A stretch of DNA of 64,000 bases. Source: Thozetella sp. PMI_491 (lineage: Eukaryota > Ascomycota > Sordariomycetes > Chaetosphaeriales > Chaetosphaeriaceae). The position numbers and the translations under genes were made by a program. The stretch's first letter is position 1. Each line of letters starts with the position of its first letter. The DNA lies in NCBI GenBank assembly GCA_021432635.1, contig MU270016.1, positions 249,608-313,607 on the forward strand, in the 5' to 3' direction. Positions 22,647 to 33,871 of this stretch are shown one piece after another. The notes under the pieces are model-generated. The model saw nothing but the letters and a program-made list of their open reading frames with translations. It was not told the origin of the DNA and searched no databases.

Positions 22647-24932
22647 CTACAGCCAGTCTCCATCTGTGTCTGTCCCGAACGGCGCGTTCCACGATGTTGT
22701 TAAGTCGCCAACATTTAGTATCTGCATATCGAGAAAGTCAAACTCGGGCAGCTGATGGCCCGTCAACATGCCGAGGCGATGCTGCAGCCCATAAGCCGTC
22801 CGGCTTGTGTCGTTGAAGATGTCCAGCCCTGTGGGTCCTCCTGGATTGTCCTTTGTGTCGAGGATGAGCTGGATCAGATTCACGTATTGCTGCGCGCAGC
22901 CCCAGCGCGTGGCCATGAGTCGCAAGCGGCCAAGAAGAGGCTCGAGGTCTGCGGGCATGGGCCCGCATGTGCTCTCGTAGCCCGTCGTCCAGAGTATGAT
23001 GCTGGAGCGAGCGGCTACCCATATGACGAAGGCGAACATGGGACCGAGCTGGTCTAGCTCCTCTGGCTGAACTGACGATGCGAGGGAGGCGATATCTCGG
23101 ACTGTCTGGCGGCAGCGGGTGCGGGCCGAGGGCGAAGGGCGGAGGTAGGGTGACGTGGTGGAAGGAAATGCGGCTACTGTGTACATTCGGGCGCGGATTC
23201 TGCAGAGCGAATGGGTCAGCTTGGTCTCCCTCCTCGATGCATATAGAAAGGCTTAGGTTACTCACAGGTGGAAGGTGGCCTGCACCATAATCCACATGGG
23301 ATTGAACTGGACTGGAGGCTCGCGCACCTCGGGAGAAACGTTCTCGAACCAAGTGGACAACATGATGTCGATTCGACGAAAGCTGCTTTGCCACTCTCTA
23401 CAATGGGCCGGGATCGAGTAGCTTATCGGCTCGATCAGGAGCGCATGAGAGCGGTCGACCAGAGCGAGCAGGTCGATATAGTGGTGCCATAGGTTGACAC
23501 GATGGTTGTGCTTTGCCTGCCCCGTGGGTTGGAACCACTCAGGCACTAGCGGCAGCCCCCAGTCCTCCTCCGCCACGGGGTAGGGGAGCCGGATCTTGTT
23601 GGTATCGGTTCCGGGCGGCTGGCCGTGCGAGGCGCTGGATAGCCGGTCCAAACTGTATATAGCCCAATAGAGCCGCCGCTTCTCTTCAGCTTCGATGCTT
23701 GATTGGTCTAGCCCATCGCTGGAGTCCTCGTTCCTTACCAGCGGCGCGTTGGCCTCGAATCCCGAGTTGATAGCCGCCCGGGATAGGCACAGGTGCTTGG
23801 CGGCGCACACAAGCATCGACATGACGTTCCACGTACGGGGGCCGGAACCCTGCCCGAGGGCATCCAGCGCCAGCAGGGTAAGCGCCTGGGTGGAAGTGAC
23901 AGTGCAGGCGTCAAAGGTCCGATATAAGATCTGCTCGAGCGAACCCTTGACGTAGGCATCGCGCACCTCGGGCGGCGGTTCGGGCTTCCGCCAGAAGCGG
24001 AACGTCACGAGAACAATGCCATGGAGGAGGAGCTGGCGCTCGGGAGAGAACATGGTGGCGGTGAAGTTGGGCTTGAAGAACAGGGGAAGCCAGGGGTGGA
24101 TCAGCTCGAAGAACAGATCGACGAGCTCCCGCAGGACATCGATGGGTGGGAAGCTTCCGTCTGGGGATACTATATTACCGGCGTCGTGGTGAGATGATAG
24201 TGCAGGCTGCATGAGAAGGCTTGACGGGGTCGAGTGGTACGACTGCACGTCTGGCATCGGCTGCGAGGGCTGCCATATTAGGTTGTCTTTGTTGGCGGCG
24301 GTGGAGGCCATAGCTAGCAGTGCCCTGCCAGCTGCTGTGCCTGAGGTGTCGGTCACCACATTCGGAACAAAGCCGGCGAGGTCCTGACCGGCCTGCCTCG
24401 CCTCCTCGGCCGTGCCAGGCGTGTCCGACTCTGCTGGCTGCTCGGCCGGGAATGGAAGGCTGGCGTGAGAGACCTGCCCCGCCCGCATGTAGCTCAGCAT
24501 AGCGTCGACCGACTCTGAGATTTTCTCCATGTTGCCCTCGAGCACGCTCAGCCGGCTCTCGATAGCCTTTCCATAGCCAGGGCGCAGCCCCGGTTGGCCT
24601 TTCTCGCGGTAGATACAGGCCACACCTTTGGGGCAGTCAGCAAAAGTTGTACACGGTTGCGCCGGTAATGCATGCTGCTTGGAGAAGGAGAGGCCTGCTT
24701 ACCTTTCCGACGGCATGGGTCACACTGGGGACGGCCGCTGTCACAACGGGACTTTTTCTGCTTGCAAGCTTCGCAGCTGGCAGTGGCCAGGGCCGGTTAG
24801 GTGTGTGCATCCCGGGAACAGGGGGCGGAGAGGGAGAACTTACGCCTTGGAGATCAGACGCGCACGCTTGCTCGGCGGCTCCGCAGGGCCATCGGCGGAG
24901 CCATCCAGGGTATGCTCCAAGTCGTCCGACAT
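22647..24932 (-). CDS. Zn2Cys6 transcription factor of the catabolic cluster
   Basis: Exons are 24932-24844, 24776-24703, 24625-23266 and 23199-22647 (691 aa). The binuclear zinc cluster is split over three exons: Cys31, 34, 41, 48, 51 and 58 with spacing C-x2-C-x6-C-x6-C-x2-C-x6-C and basic residues KQKKSR between. A short coiled-coil-like linker follows (ESRLSVLEGNMEKI), typical of dimerising Gal4-type regulators. The middle homology region (fungal-specific transcription factor domain) starts at FFELIHPWLPLFF. Such proteins bind CGG triplets and respond to a small-molecule inducer. Position between the dehydrogenase and the dioxygenase makes it the likely local regulator. Confidence 0.92.
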
Positions 24933-25572
24933 TGCTTCCGGCGAGGCCTTCGGCGGCAGGTTCAGCGACAACGGTCGATCTGCGTGCCGTTGCGCCGGAG
25001 TTGGGCTTGGAGGAGCGGCACATTCGCGTCTCCGAATGCCCAAGGTTCTCCTCACTCTGCTTGCGCCTAGCAGCTCCACCCCTGCCCCCTTCCCCCCTTT
25101 CCCCAACGCAGAGTCTACCCGCTAGCGCACCCATGGGGAACAACTTCTCCGTGTGGGTGTGGAGGTGAAGTGACGGGGCCCTTGGCCCGCTGGCTGCGCT
25201 AGTCTGACGACGCGGGGCGCCTAGCCTCTCTTAGATGCTCGGTTTAATGATCACGCGGGTCAGCGAGTTGAGCAGGTTTTTTTCTTCTAGTTTCCGTGGC
25301 TTGCCGGCTCTTTGTCTGGAGAGATGCTCTTGATTTGGTGAGGAGTTAATGCAGACATATCACACACACGCATGGCTGGACAGGCGCTTGCGACAGAATG
25401 CTGAATACAAGTGCGCATACATTTGTGGTGTCAATCATGCATCATACTAGAACAACTTTACCGCTAGCCACCTATGTACAGGATTTGTAATGCGAGACTG
25501 CCTTGGAAGCGCGCTCTGGATATACGATCCAAAACTCGATATCCGCTAAAGACCCCGCTCAGCATCTCTCCC
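24933..25572. other. Intergenic, regulator promoter and dioxygenase 3' side
   Basis: No gene seen. The right part should hold the terminator of the dioxygenase gene. The left part is a GC-rich promoter or 5' leader for the regulator. Confidence 0.5.
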
Positions 25573-26650
25573 TCAGTAAGCCAATACACCCGCCAGCTTG
25601 AGCAGCTTCGGGGTCTGCTCCGGCTTCTCAAGCGGCTCGTCGCGGTTGCGCGGGTCGACGGTGCCGTCGGGTAGAACAGCCTTGATCTCACGAAGCTTGA
25701 TGTTATCGTGCGGCCAGTGGGTAGTGGCGCCGTTGGCCGCAAACACCTTTTGCTTCTCGACGATGGCCTCTTTGGTCGCCAGCGCTGCTGGAGCGTAAGC
25801 AGCGTAGATAACCGTCCGGACCGTGTTGCTCTTCTCGGTAGGCTCGCCTCCCCAGTGAATAGTGCGCGAGTCCCACAGGATCAGGTCGCCGGGCTCGGCC
25901 TCGACGCGCTTCGGCTCGCAGCCGCGGGCGCGGAACCACTCCATATCGGCATCGTCAAAGTATCGGTTGTCCCGCCATTCCCAGTCCTTAGGGTCTGTGT
26001 TGGTGTCGAAGAACTCCTCGACGTACTTGTTCGACCCGGGTACGACGACCAACGAGCCGTCCTCCGGCCCGGCGTGGCTCAGGTTGATGATGCCCTGCAC
26101 GCAGTGCATGCCACGCTTCCGTGGGGCCTGGTCAACATGTGGCCAAGGGGCGCGGATGGGCTTCAGACCGGGCAGGGTGATGTTTAGGGAGTCGAAGGAG
26201 ACGAGAAGGTCTTCTGTGCCCCAGATCTTGGCGAATGCGTCCACGACACCAAGCTCCTGGCGCGCTTCCCACATGAAGCGCTCGTGGACGACGCCATAGG
26301 CTTCGTATGTGTTCTTGTCGGTCTGAACCGGGAGTTTGGATTCGTTCCACGTAGAGCTGTCGTTGATGTCAAGTGCAGGGTCGAACGACCGAAGCCAGTC
26401 AAGCGCCTGCTGCTGGTAGTTGCGGGCCCGTTCGGCAGGGATGGCGCCCTTGACCACGACGTAACCTTGCTGGACGAGCTGGTCACGGAAGTCACCGTAG
26501 GTCCCCTCGAGCCTATTTTAGGCATTAGCCCCTTCCGGTGCTATGGTAGTTAGTTAGGGAAGAAACATACTTGAATGGGCTGAACACCCGCACCGAGGCG
26601 GGGTTTGGGGCCTGAGTCTGCGTCTGCGTAACTACCTCGGTCGTTGTCAT
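25573..26650 (-). CDS. Phytanoyl-CoA dioxygenase (PhyH) family Fe(II)/2-oxoglutarate oxygenase
   Basis: Exons are 26650-26571 and 26512-25573 (339 aa). The intron has a GTATGT donor, a GCTAAT branch and an ATAG acceptor. The double-stranded beta-helix oxygenase core shows the iron-binding triad: H152-x-D154 (WPHVDQ) and distal H246 (TIHWGG). Arg259 (NTVRTV) is placed to bind the 2-oxoglutarate carboxylate. PhyH members hydroxylate small acids, CoA esters or secondary metabolites. No CoA-specific feature is evident here. It is transcribed divergently from the DenD-like gene across a 523-bp shared promoter, which argues for co-regulation. Confidence 0.9.
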
Positions 26651-27173
26651 GGCGAATGCCTAGGGGAGATGGTGTTGGAGTATTTACTATGAGCAAGTAC
26701 GGAGGCTAGTCGCTGCTGAGGGCATGTCTCGTCTCCGTACTGGGACAGTAGGCAGTTCCCAGACTCTCGAAATCAATATATACTAGCACTCTTCTGGGGT
26801 CGCCACCGAGCACCCGCCCGCTATGGCTGGTCTGGAATGGGGCGTTTAACGCAATCCCCACCCGGCAAGTCATTATGCCGAGTTTAAGGTGACCACGAGT
26901 CTCCCCCGGCTCAATATTGTAGCGCCCCGCTCGGCACGGTGCCCACGCAGTATTGCGCCGGCACCGACCTCGGGCGAGATTGGAAGCTAGTGGGGGGCTC
27001 GATAAGAGCTCTTGAAAGCTTCCCAATGCAGTATGACGAGAGGATGCGCCTGGGCGAGTAACGGGAGTGCTCAACTTTTAGCTTCTGTGATTCTCCTACA
27101 TACCTTATATACACCCCAGCCTCATTGATGCAAGGCCCTTAGGTACCTTATTTAACAACAGACATTTGACACT
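26651..27173. promoter_or_regulatory. Divergent promoter between dioxygenase and DenD-like genes
   Basis: 523 bp with two outward gene starts. TATATA at 27106-27111 lies 63 bp before the DenD-like ATG. A TATATATT-type motif at 26775-26782 could serve the dioxygenase. Several CGG/CCG triplets occur (for example around 26930-26970), the half-site type of Zn2Cys6 regulators, but no single convincing inverted repeat stands out. Confidence 0.55.
27106..27111 (+). promoter_or_regulatory. TATA box of the DenD-like gene
   Basis: TATATA 63 bp upstream of the start ATG, within the divergent promoter. Confidence 0.5.
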
Positions 27174-28142
27174 ATGGCTCGCAAGATCCTGATTACCGGA
27201 GCAGCTGGCTTCATTGGCCAGGCTATTGTCAAGGCATTGCTCGACGAAGAAGGTAACGAGTTGGTCCTCGCCGACGTCATTGAGCCACCCATCCCAAGCG
27301 GCGTTAGATACCCGCAGAACGCCAAGTCCTTCAAGTTGGACCTGGTCGACTCATCCGCCAATGTCGTTTCTTCCGACCTCGACTCGGCCATCCTCCTACA
27401 CGGTATCATGTCCTCCGGTGCCGAAGCGAACTTCGATTTGGGATACCTCATCAACGTGGACGCTACGCGGGCCTTGTTGCTGAACTTAGCTAAGGTCCGC
27501 CCGGGGGTGCGCGTGCTGTACGCATCCAGCGAGGCCGTGTACGGGACGCCGGTACCCAAGAAGGGAGTGACGGAGCGAGATATAACGACACCTGAGATGT
27601 CGTATGGATGCCAAAAAGTCATCTGCGAGACGTTAATAAACGACCTAACGCGCCGGGGCATGATCAACGGCTTCTCTCTGCGGTTCCCGACTATCTCGGT
27701 GCGACCAGGCACGCCGAGTGCCGCCATCTCCAGTTTCCTCTCGGGCATTATCCGCGAGCCGATGAACGGTCAAGTGTGCGTGGTGCCCCTCCGGGACCGG
27801 GCGTGGCGGCACTGGATGTCGTCCCCCAAGACACTGGCGTCGAACCTCATGGTAGCCCTGACACTAGGAAAGGATGCGCTGCCACCCCACCGGAGGATGG
27901 TCAACATGCCTGGCTTCGCTGTTACGGTGCAAGACATGCTGGACGCACTCGCGGAAGTGGGAGGAAAGGACAAACTGCAGTATGTCAAGGAGGAGGACAC
28001 CCCGGCCATCCACTCAACGCTCTACTCATGGGCGGACGACTTTGACAACTCCTTGGCCCTTTCACTCGGCATGAAGCAGGACCGTTCATTCGTGCAATCA
28101 GTGAAGGATTACGTGGAAACTCTAGAGGCGGCCAAAAAGTAG
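27174..28142 (+). CDS. DenD-like NAD-dependent sugar-acid dehydrogenase (short-chain epimerase/dehydratase family)
   Basis: Single-exon, 322 aa. The N-terminal NAD-binding loop is GAAGFIG (residues 9-15), and the active site has Y144-x3-K148 (YGCQK) with a Ser in the preceding YASSEAVY block. Segments such as HGIMSSGAEANFDLG and RPGTPSAAISSFLSGIIREP are characteristic of D-erythronate dehydrogenase (DenD), which oxidises C2 of a four-carbon aldonate to a 2-oxo acid in bacteria. A related sugar acid is the likely substrate; the exact one is inference. The neighbouring aldolase and transporter support a catabolic role. Confidence 0.88.
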   Translation: MARKILITGAAGFIGQAIVKALLDEEGNELVLADVIEPPIPSGVRYPQNAKSFKLDLVDSSANVVSSDLDSAILLHGIMSSGAEANFDLGYLINVDATRALLLNLAKVRPGVRVLYASSEAVYGTPVPKKGVTERDITTPEMSYGCQKVICETLINDLTRRGMINGFSLRFPTISVRPGTPSAAISSFLSGIIREPMNGQVCVVPLRDRAWRHWMSSPKTLASNLMVALTLGKDALPPHRRMVNMPGFAVTVQDMLDALAEVGGKDKLQYVKEEDTPAIHSTLYSWADDFDNSLALSLGMKQDRSFVQSVKDYVETLEAAKK

Positions 28143-28392
28143 ACAGACTGTAGAATACCACATGTTTCTTTTAAAACCTTGCTGTATATATTCTTTCGAG
28201 TTCGTCTGTCGTGAAATTAAAGAGGCGTTCTACGACGAGTTCTCGACATCTACTGAGACCCCCGTTGGCTTGAGAATCGTCGTGAATTAGCAGCTAGAAT
28301 GGGCAGTATGGAGGTAAGAATTATGATCAAACCTCAATTTACTGCAGAATCTAGAGTAGTAATTAAGTCTTGATCTAACAATAAACACAGTT

Positions 28393-29280
28393 CTATGTAG
28401 CCTTGCCGGTCGACTTCAGGAAATCCATGTGCTCCTCAATCACGAGCTGCATCGCCTTGGTCTGCTCCTCCATGACGGTCGTCAGGCCCTTCTTGCCTAT
28501 GAGCTCCGCGCCAGTCTTGATGTAGGCCGCGGCGACGGGCCCATTGACATTGACCTTGGCCACGCCATGGTCAATGCACTTGGCCAGCAGCTCTGCTTGG
28601 AAGTAGCGCTCGTGAGCACCGTGCAAGACGAGGCGCACGCGGTCGCTGACCTGGTTCTTGATATTCATCAGGCGAGGGAAGTCGAGTTGCGGTCCCTTGG
28701 GGCCGTACTCGCCGTGGACGTTGCCGAACGCGGGAGCGAGCCAGTCGATGCCGAGCGCCACGAACTCTTCAGCCTGCTCGGGCGTTGTTAGGATCTCCTC
28801 CATGCCCTCTGTGTCTTGGATGCCGTCCTCGAAGCCATTGATGCGGCCCGGTTCGCACTCTGTGATGATGCCTCGCTCGTTACAGTACTGGACGAGTTCG
28901 CGGCTGAGGCGCATGTTCTCCTCCTTCTCGTAGTGGCTCATGTCGACCATGATGCCGTCGAACCCGCCCAGGTCGGCCGCACGGCGGATGACGTCCGGGT
29001 CTTGGGCGTGGTCCATGTGGACGCCGATCGGTACCGAGGCCTTGTCGGCAGCTTCTGAAGCGGCATGCAGGAGGAGGCCGTCAGCGAACCCGATCGCCCA
29101 GGGGAACAGCTGGATGAGCGCCGGGGAGCGCTTGGCCTCGGCGGCACGGACTGTGGCGATCACGGCTTCAAGGTTGTAGCAGCAGACGGCGGCAATGGCG
29201 TAGTGGCCGTTGAATGCATCATCCACGATCTTCTTTGCACGATTATTCTTGAGCTTATCGGCATAGTTGTTGTTCGCCAT
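28393..29280 (-). CDS. Class II (metal-dependent) aldolase, fructose-bisphosphate/tagatose-bisphosphate aldolase family
   Basis: Single-exon, 295 aa, full length for the family. Zinc-site and catalytic residues are present: HMDHAQD (Asp90 and His91), ECEPG (Glu), GNVHGEYG (His) and LHGAH (His). The usual HG(A/G)SG loop reads HGAHE, and the usual NV(A/N)T segment reads NVNGP. In characterised relatives (GatY, KbaY, TagY) these two segments bind the substrate phosphate, so loss of both suggests a non-phosphorylated substrate such as a keto-sugar acid. It is convergent with the DenD-like gene, with 250 bp between stops. Confidence 0.9.
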   Translation of the reverse strand: MANNNYADKLKNNRAKKIVDDAFNGHYAIAAVCCYNLEAVIATVRAAEAKRSPALIQLFPWAIGFADGLLLHAASEAADKASVPIGVHMDHAQDPDVIRRAADLGGFDGIMVDMSHYEKEENMRLSRELVQYCNERGIITECEPGRINGFEDGIQDTEGMEEILTTPEQAEEFVALGIDWLAPAFGNVHGEYGPKGPQLDFPRLMNIKNQVSDRVRLVLHGAHERYFQAELLAKCIDHGVAKVNVNGPVAAAYIKTGAELIGKKGLTTVMEEQTKAMQLVIEEHMDFLKSTGKAT

Positions 29281-30188
29281 GGTATCCCGGTACGCAGATG
29301 GACTGTGCTCAAGTTTCGTGTCTAGGTTTTGGAGGTGGCGTACTGGAGTAAGAAGTTATGACGGACAGGGAGTGGGCTCCGGTTCCTATTATCCAACCGG
29401 AAATATTGTATTGGCAAAGAATCCCGCGATGTGGTTGCTTTTCATCTGGCCGATTAAGAGATTCGTAGGCATTACCCCGAATCTGGTCGTGTTAGTCCCA
29501 CCGGACATTGTGCGGAGGCAAGTATCCGGGGGAGCATAGTGCCGGGTTGGGGACACCACGACGCGGGGCAGCTACCTCGGAGCATCTTCGCGCTGCGCGG
29601 GCTCCCCGGATCATCTGTGCTTACCCCAGGATACGCCATGTGATGATCGATATGCGGATCCATTTCCTCTTAGAGCCGGCCCGCTTGGGCCTCCAGTCAA
29701 GGTGGGACCCTACCCGAGGAGCTGGAAGGCGAATCGACCTGCATATTTGGGTTGTCGAATCCGAGTAGTAGGCGCGCTCCTTTAGCACTTTGATGATGCT
29801 ACTGAATTCGAAACTTGACAATATTCTACCTAGATTGGACTACTGAATAAGGAGACAGGTAGTCTATTGTAATTTATGAAAGGAAAATTTTTCGCATATG
29901 GTTCTGGTCAAACTGCCTCTCTTCCTGGTTTTCCGCAAAGAACGACAGCTTCGGTAAAGAGACAGTGCCATTTCTCTTTATATATACCTGTGGGAGGGCG
30001 TGTCTGGCCTTATTCGCTATGTAGTAGCTAACAAGGGATAATTATTGCATAGAAAATGAGGAAACTATCACGTAACCTAATGGTAGGAATTACTATCAAT
30101 ACGTGATAGATAGTGAGCCCCCATCGTCGCCTGAACATGAAGCGGGCCATCGCTGTTTAGATATCAAACATCTAAACGGAAGGCGAGT
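29281..30188. other. Intergenic, aldolase promoter to transporter 3' end
   Basis: 908 bp without a gene. The left part is the aldolase promoter and the right part the transporter terminator side. It is AT-rich around 29800-30110. Confidence 0.5.
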
Positions 30189-32321
30189 TCAAGGCGCGTC
30201 TTCAATGTGCCCGGCCTTGTCCGACTTTCCCTGGAACGCAGCGCCCTCTGCTGCAACTTCATTTTCGTTAAGCTCGACAACCCGATCGCCAAAGGCAGCA
30301 GCGATCTCCTCTAGCGTCTTCTGGTTGGTTTCACTGGTTTGATCGTCAGCATTGAAGATGCCATGCTCCTCTACAAGGACTTTATGAACTCACGGGTAGT
30401 AGAAGTAGATCACCACAATGTAGAAGGTACAGCATGCAACGAAGACGTAGTAATAATTCTCGTGAATGTTGGCAAAAGCGGTAGGACCCGCCTCAGTAAC
30501 TTGAATGAGGTTTAGCAGAGCCAAAGTGGTATTGGGAGCAGGAATGAAGCGAGAGACATACTTCCAACGTTGACAACGTAGTGAGCGGTGGCAGCCAAAC
30601 CCATGACTCTGCTTCTGATAGACATGGGGAGCACCTCGGAGCCGTACAGCCAAGTTGTACTGTTGATGGTCCCATCTGAGAAGCAGCATTAGCGCGGTTT
30701 AGAGGATGCATAAAGAGGCACGTAACATACAGTAGCACACCACGAAAAAGAAAATACCCGCAACGGCAAAACCCTTGCCGACTCGGTTGTCGCTGTTCTG
30801 GAACTTGAGCTGCATGACCGCGCAGTATATTTCAGTGCAGATAACGAGCGTCAGCCCGAGAAGCAGCATCCTGGTAGAACTCCGGTGAGCTATTGTTTTC
30901 ATTGGCGTAATAATGAAAGAGAGAACCATCTTACTTGCGGCGGCCGAGCCTATCTGGGAGGAAATTGATGGCGATTGCATTCGATACGAATGCGCAAGTT
31001 CCCCATGCAGCTGTGAGGGCCAGGATTGTTGTCGAGCTAATACCCAGTGTCTTGTAGAGAATTGCTACCACCGATTAGACTAGCATTTGGGTCAGTCGAC
31101 CACATGGAGACTCACTTTGGTAGTACTGCAACCAAGTTAGCATGGTGGCGAATATCCAAGGCACTCAAAGGAACGCTACATACCTGGATCACATTTACCC
31201 CCGTGACCGAGGTGAGGATCTGGACGCTGATGGACCTGATACGGGAAGACTCGTCAGCCACTGCTGGGGTTGGCAGAGCCTTTCTTAAGAACGTACACTA
31301 GAACGCGGTGGGTGTAGAGGCTGAAAATCTCGCGGTATGACTTCAGCTCGCGGGAACGCTCATACTCGATTTGCGTATGCATAAGAGTAAACTCTTCGTG
31401 CAGTTCCTGAGAGTGGAGATCGCGGCGAATTGAGGCGAACTCCTTCCTGGCTTCGGCGATCTTGCCGCGGAAGATGAGCTCACGCGGCGAGTCGGGCATG
31501 AAAGTAGCAAGTCCGATAAACATGATGATGCCCCACGGGATCTGGAGTCCAAGAGGAAGACGCCACTGCACTGGGCCATAGTCGGCGTAGCCGCACGCAA
31601 ACCCAACCCAGTTCGCAACCATGGTGCCGCACGAGAGTCCAACGCCGGACAAGCCGCCGACCAACCCGCGGTGCTTCGGAGGGGCAATCTCAGCGAGATA
31701 GAGAGGAACAGTTCCGCTTAGGGCCCTGTACGGCATAGTATTAGGAATGCAAAGCTACTATGTCTCCGGAAGGTGCGGGCCGCATACCCAACCGCGAATC
31801 CAGAGATGATACGTCCAGCAAGGAACATTCCAAAATTGACCGAGCCAGTCTGGATGGCAGCCCCGATGGTGACGATGACGCAAGCGAACTGCATGAACCG
31901 GAGCCGTCCCAGCATGTCCGCAATCAGGGTCTGGGAAAAGGCACCAACCGCCTCGCCGGCGATGTAGATGGCACCAACCTGCGACAGTTTAGTGGCTTGC
32001 GGTAGCCCTGAACGGGCTGATAAGGTTGGTTGGATCGACGTACGGCACCAGTCAGCGCGGTGGACGGGTTGTTCATATACGACACCCAGCTGTCATGGGC
32101 GATGGCTACATTCTTCGTTAGTCTCGGATCGCCATGGAGCAAGAGGGGATGCTGACTGGTCGTGACAATACCCGTGTCGTAACCCTGTACGTCCAGCCGT
32201 GGTCAGCACGTCACGGTCCAGCAACAAGGTGGGCCCACTGGCGACTTCGTACATAGAGAAACGTGCCCATGGAGGCGAATGCGCCCACGGCAACCGTATA
32301 CCACCCAAATGTCGACGGCAT
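30189..32321 (-). CDS. MFS sugar/sugar-acid transporter, 12 exons
   Basis: Exons are 32321-32253, 32184-32157, 32105-32044, 31978-31788, 31725-31297, 31235-31184, 31125-31116, 31064-30935, 30870-30731, 30675-30562, 30499-30394 and 30333-30189. They join without a break to 491 aa. One exon is only 10 nt (YYQ plus one base). Sugar-porter signatures: GYDTGIV in TM1, LGRLR and LGRRK loops, SPREL in the central loop, QILTSVTGVNVIQYY in TM7, and a final ETNQKTLEEI in place of PETKG. The product should be a 12-TM proton symporter in the plasma membrane. It ends the cluster to the right and is the probable importer of its substrate. Confidence 0.9.
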
Positions 32322-33471
32322 CTTGATCGAGCAGCAACTATAACCGATGACCGAGATGCAAGTTCCGAGAAAGGAAGCGAGTGACCAGCCACGCAGCAAC
32401 CACCAGGTGTGGAAATGAAGAGCGTTTTGTTCTTTTTGCCTTGCGAACACGCCGCATTTACACAATAACGTACCCCGGCGCATCGCATCCCTGCTTCTGT
32501 GGGGATTTCCCCTTTCTGGGGTTGGGTCCCAGGGAGATTTTTACCCCGGATTTTACTAGATATAGTGGAGACGGCTCATCATCAGACCGGGCCCACCCTC
32601 TCCAGAGCCGGTCACGTCGCTTGCGATGGTCAGCGCAACTGGGTAGCTCTTATTGCCAAGGAGGGCCAGGAGTGCGAGCCAGAAGGCCTTTTTTGAGATG
32701 GACGATTGTCCAGACCGAGTGTCACGTGGTACCTAGTCACAAGTACTGAAGTCCGCAGGGGACGGAAGCAGTGGGGACCGTACAGCGAGATATCTCCGTC
32801 CAGGCGCGGAGGCTGCCCGCCATTGGAACGCCTCTCATGCCGCTCCTCAGCAGTGATGAAACATATTGTGTTATGTTAGTACTTGTTGTGAGTCTTCGAT
32901 GTCACCATTGGTGCTGGCTGATACATGGATACTGACCCTTGCGCGGCGCGCCCAGTGGAGCCCTCCGGGTGAATTGCAAATGCGCAAGATTCTGTCGACC
33001 TGCAAGAGTATACTGCTGGTTGACGTACGGAATCCCGAGGGTTACTACGAGCACAAATTTAGAGGCTTCGGGAGCAAAAAATGAAACTACGGTTCTGGCT
33101 CCCATGGAGAGAACTCTCTTGGTTGAGCCAAGTGAAACATTACGCGTCCATGATTCGAGGAACAAATCGTAATGCCCGCAGGTATCGCAGTTGACCGCGC
33201 CGATCTCGTGCTTTGGTATTAGGCCGAATAGCATGGAAGGTTCCTGCATCATGGATTACGAAGAAACACATAGGGAACTCGAGAAACTTAAAGGGTATAC
33301 AAGCTTTAGCTTCTGGGATTGCCTTGTGATCAAATATAAATAAATAGAGGCGTGTCAGGCGCTGTCGTGCCCTAACTATCCCATCTCCCGCATCAACCAC
33401 TACTACTCTACTTCATTACTACACTCAGAGTTTATTGTACCGTGACACAGGATTCGAGATCAATCGCCAAA
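32322..33471. other. Intergenic, transporter promoter to small secreted protein gene
   Basis: About 1.15 kb with no confident gene. It holds the transporter promoter on the left and the TATA-containing promoter of the next gene on the right. Confidence 0.5.
33335..33342 (+). promoter_or_regulatory. TATA box of the small secreted protein gene
   Basis: TATAAATA, 130 bp upstream of the ATG and followed by a CT-rich stretch typical of fungal transcription starts. Confidence 0.5.
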
Positions 33472-33871
33472 ATGTACTTCATTACTACTGCAGCCCTCAT
33501 CTCTGCCTTTGCCACTGGCATCCGAGCCAGTGACGCCGTTGATCCTGGCGAGTTTATTGGCACTTTCGACACATTCATTAGCAAGGTTAACTGTGACCGA
33601 GGCGGGCACGGTATTACTGTGAACGGGAGCACCTTCGACAAGTGCCTGGACCTCCCTAATGGAACCATGGAGATCAAGTCGTACTTGCCGAAAGGATACG
33701 CCAGTAAGTCTCGTTCTCTGTGCACATATTCGAAGGCGGAACTAATCTCTTCGATGAACAGTATGGATTATGACTGATGATTGCGAGTCCCATGTGGGAT
33801 TCGACCACAATCAAGGTGAATGCGTGTGGACAGGAAATTACAAGAAGTACAAAGTTGAACGCCACGATTGA
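33472..33871 (+). CDS. Small secreted cysteine-containing protein
   Basis: Exons are 33472-33703 and 33762-33871 (113 aa). The intron is GTAAGT...AACAG. The signal peptide (residues 1-19, MYFITTAALISAFATG then IRA) is followed by a small acidic domain with four Cys (VNCDRG, DKCLD, DDCES, GECVW), enough for two disulfides. I do not recognise a family. An alternative model adds a second intron (GTGAAT at 33816 to TGAAG) and ends at 33986, replacing the last 20-odd residues by a longer tail that also has one Cys. Transcript data would be needed to choose. Small secreted Cys proteins of this kind are often host- or surface-interacting. Confidence 0.65.
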
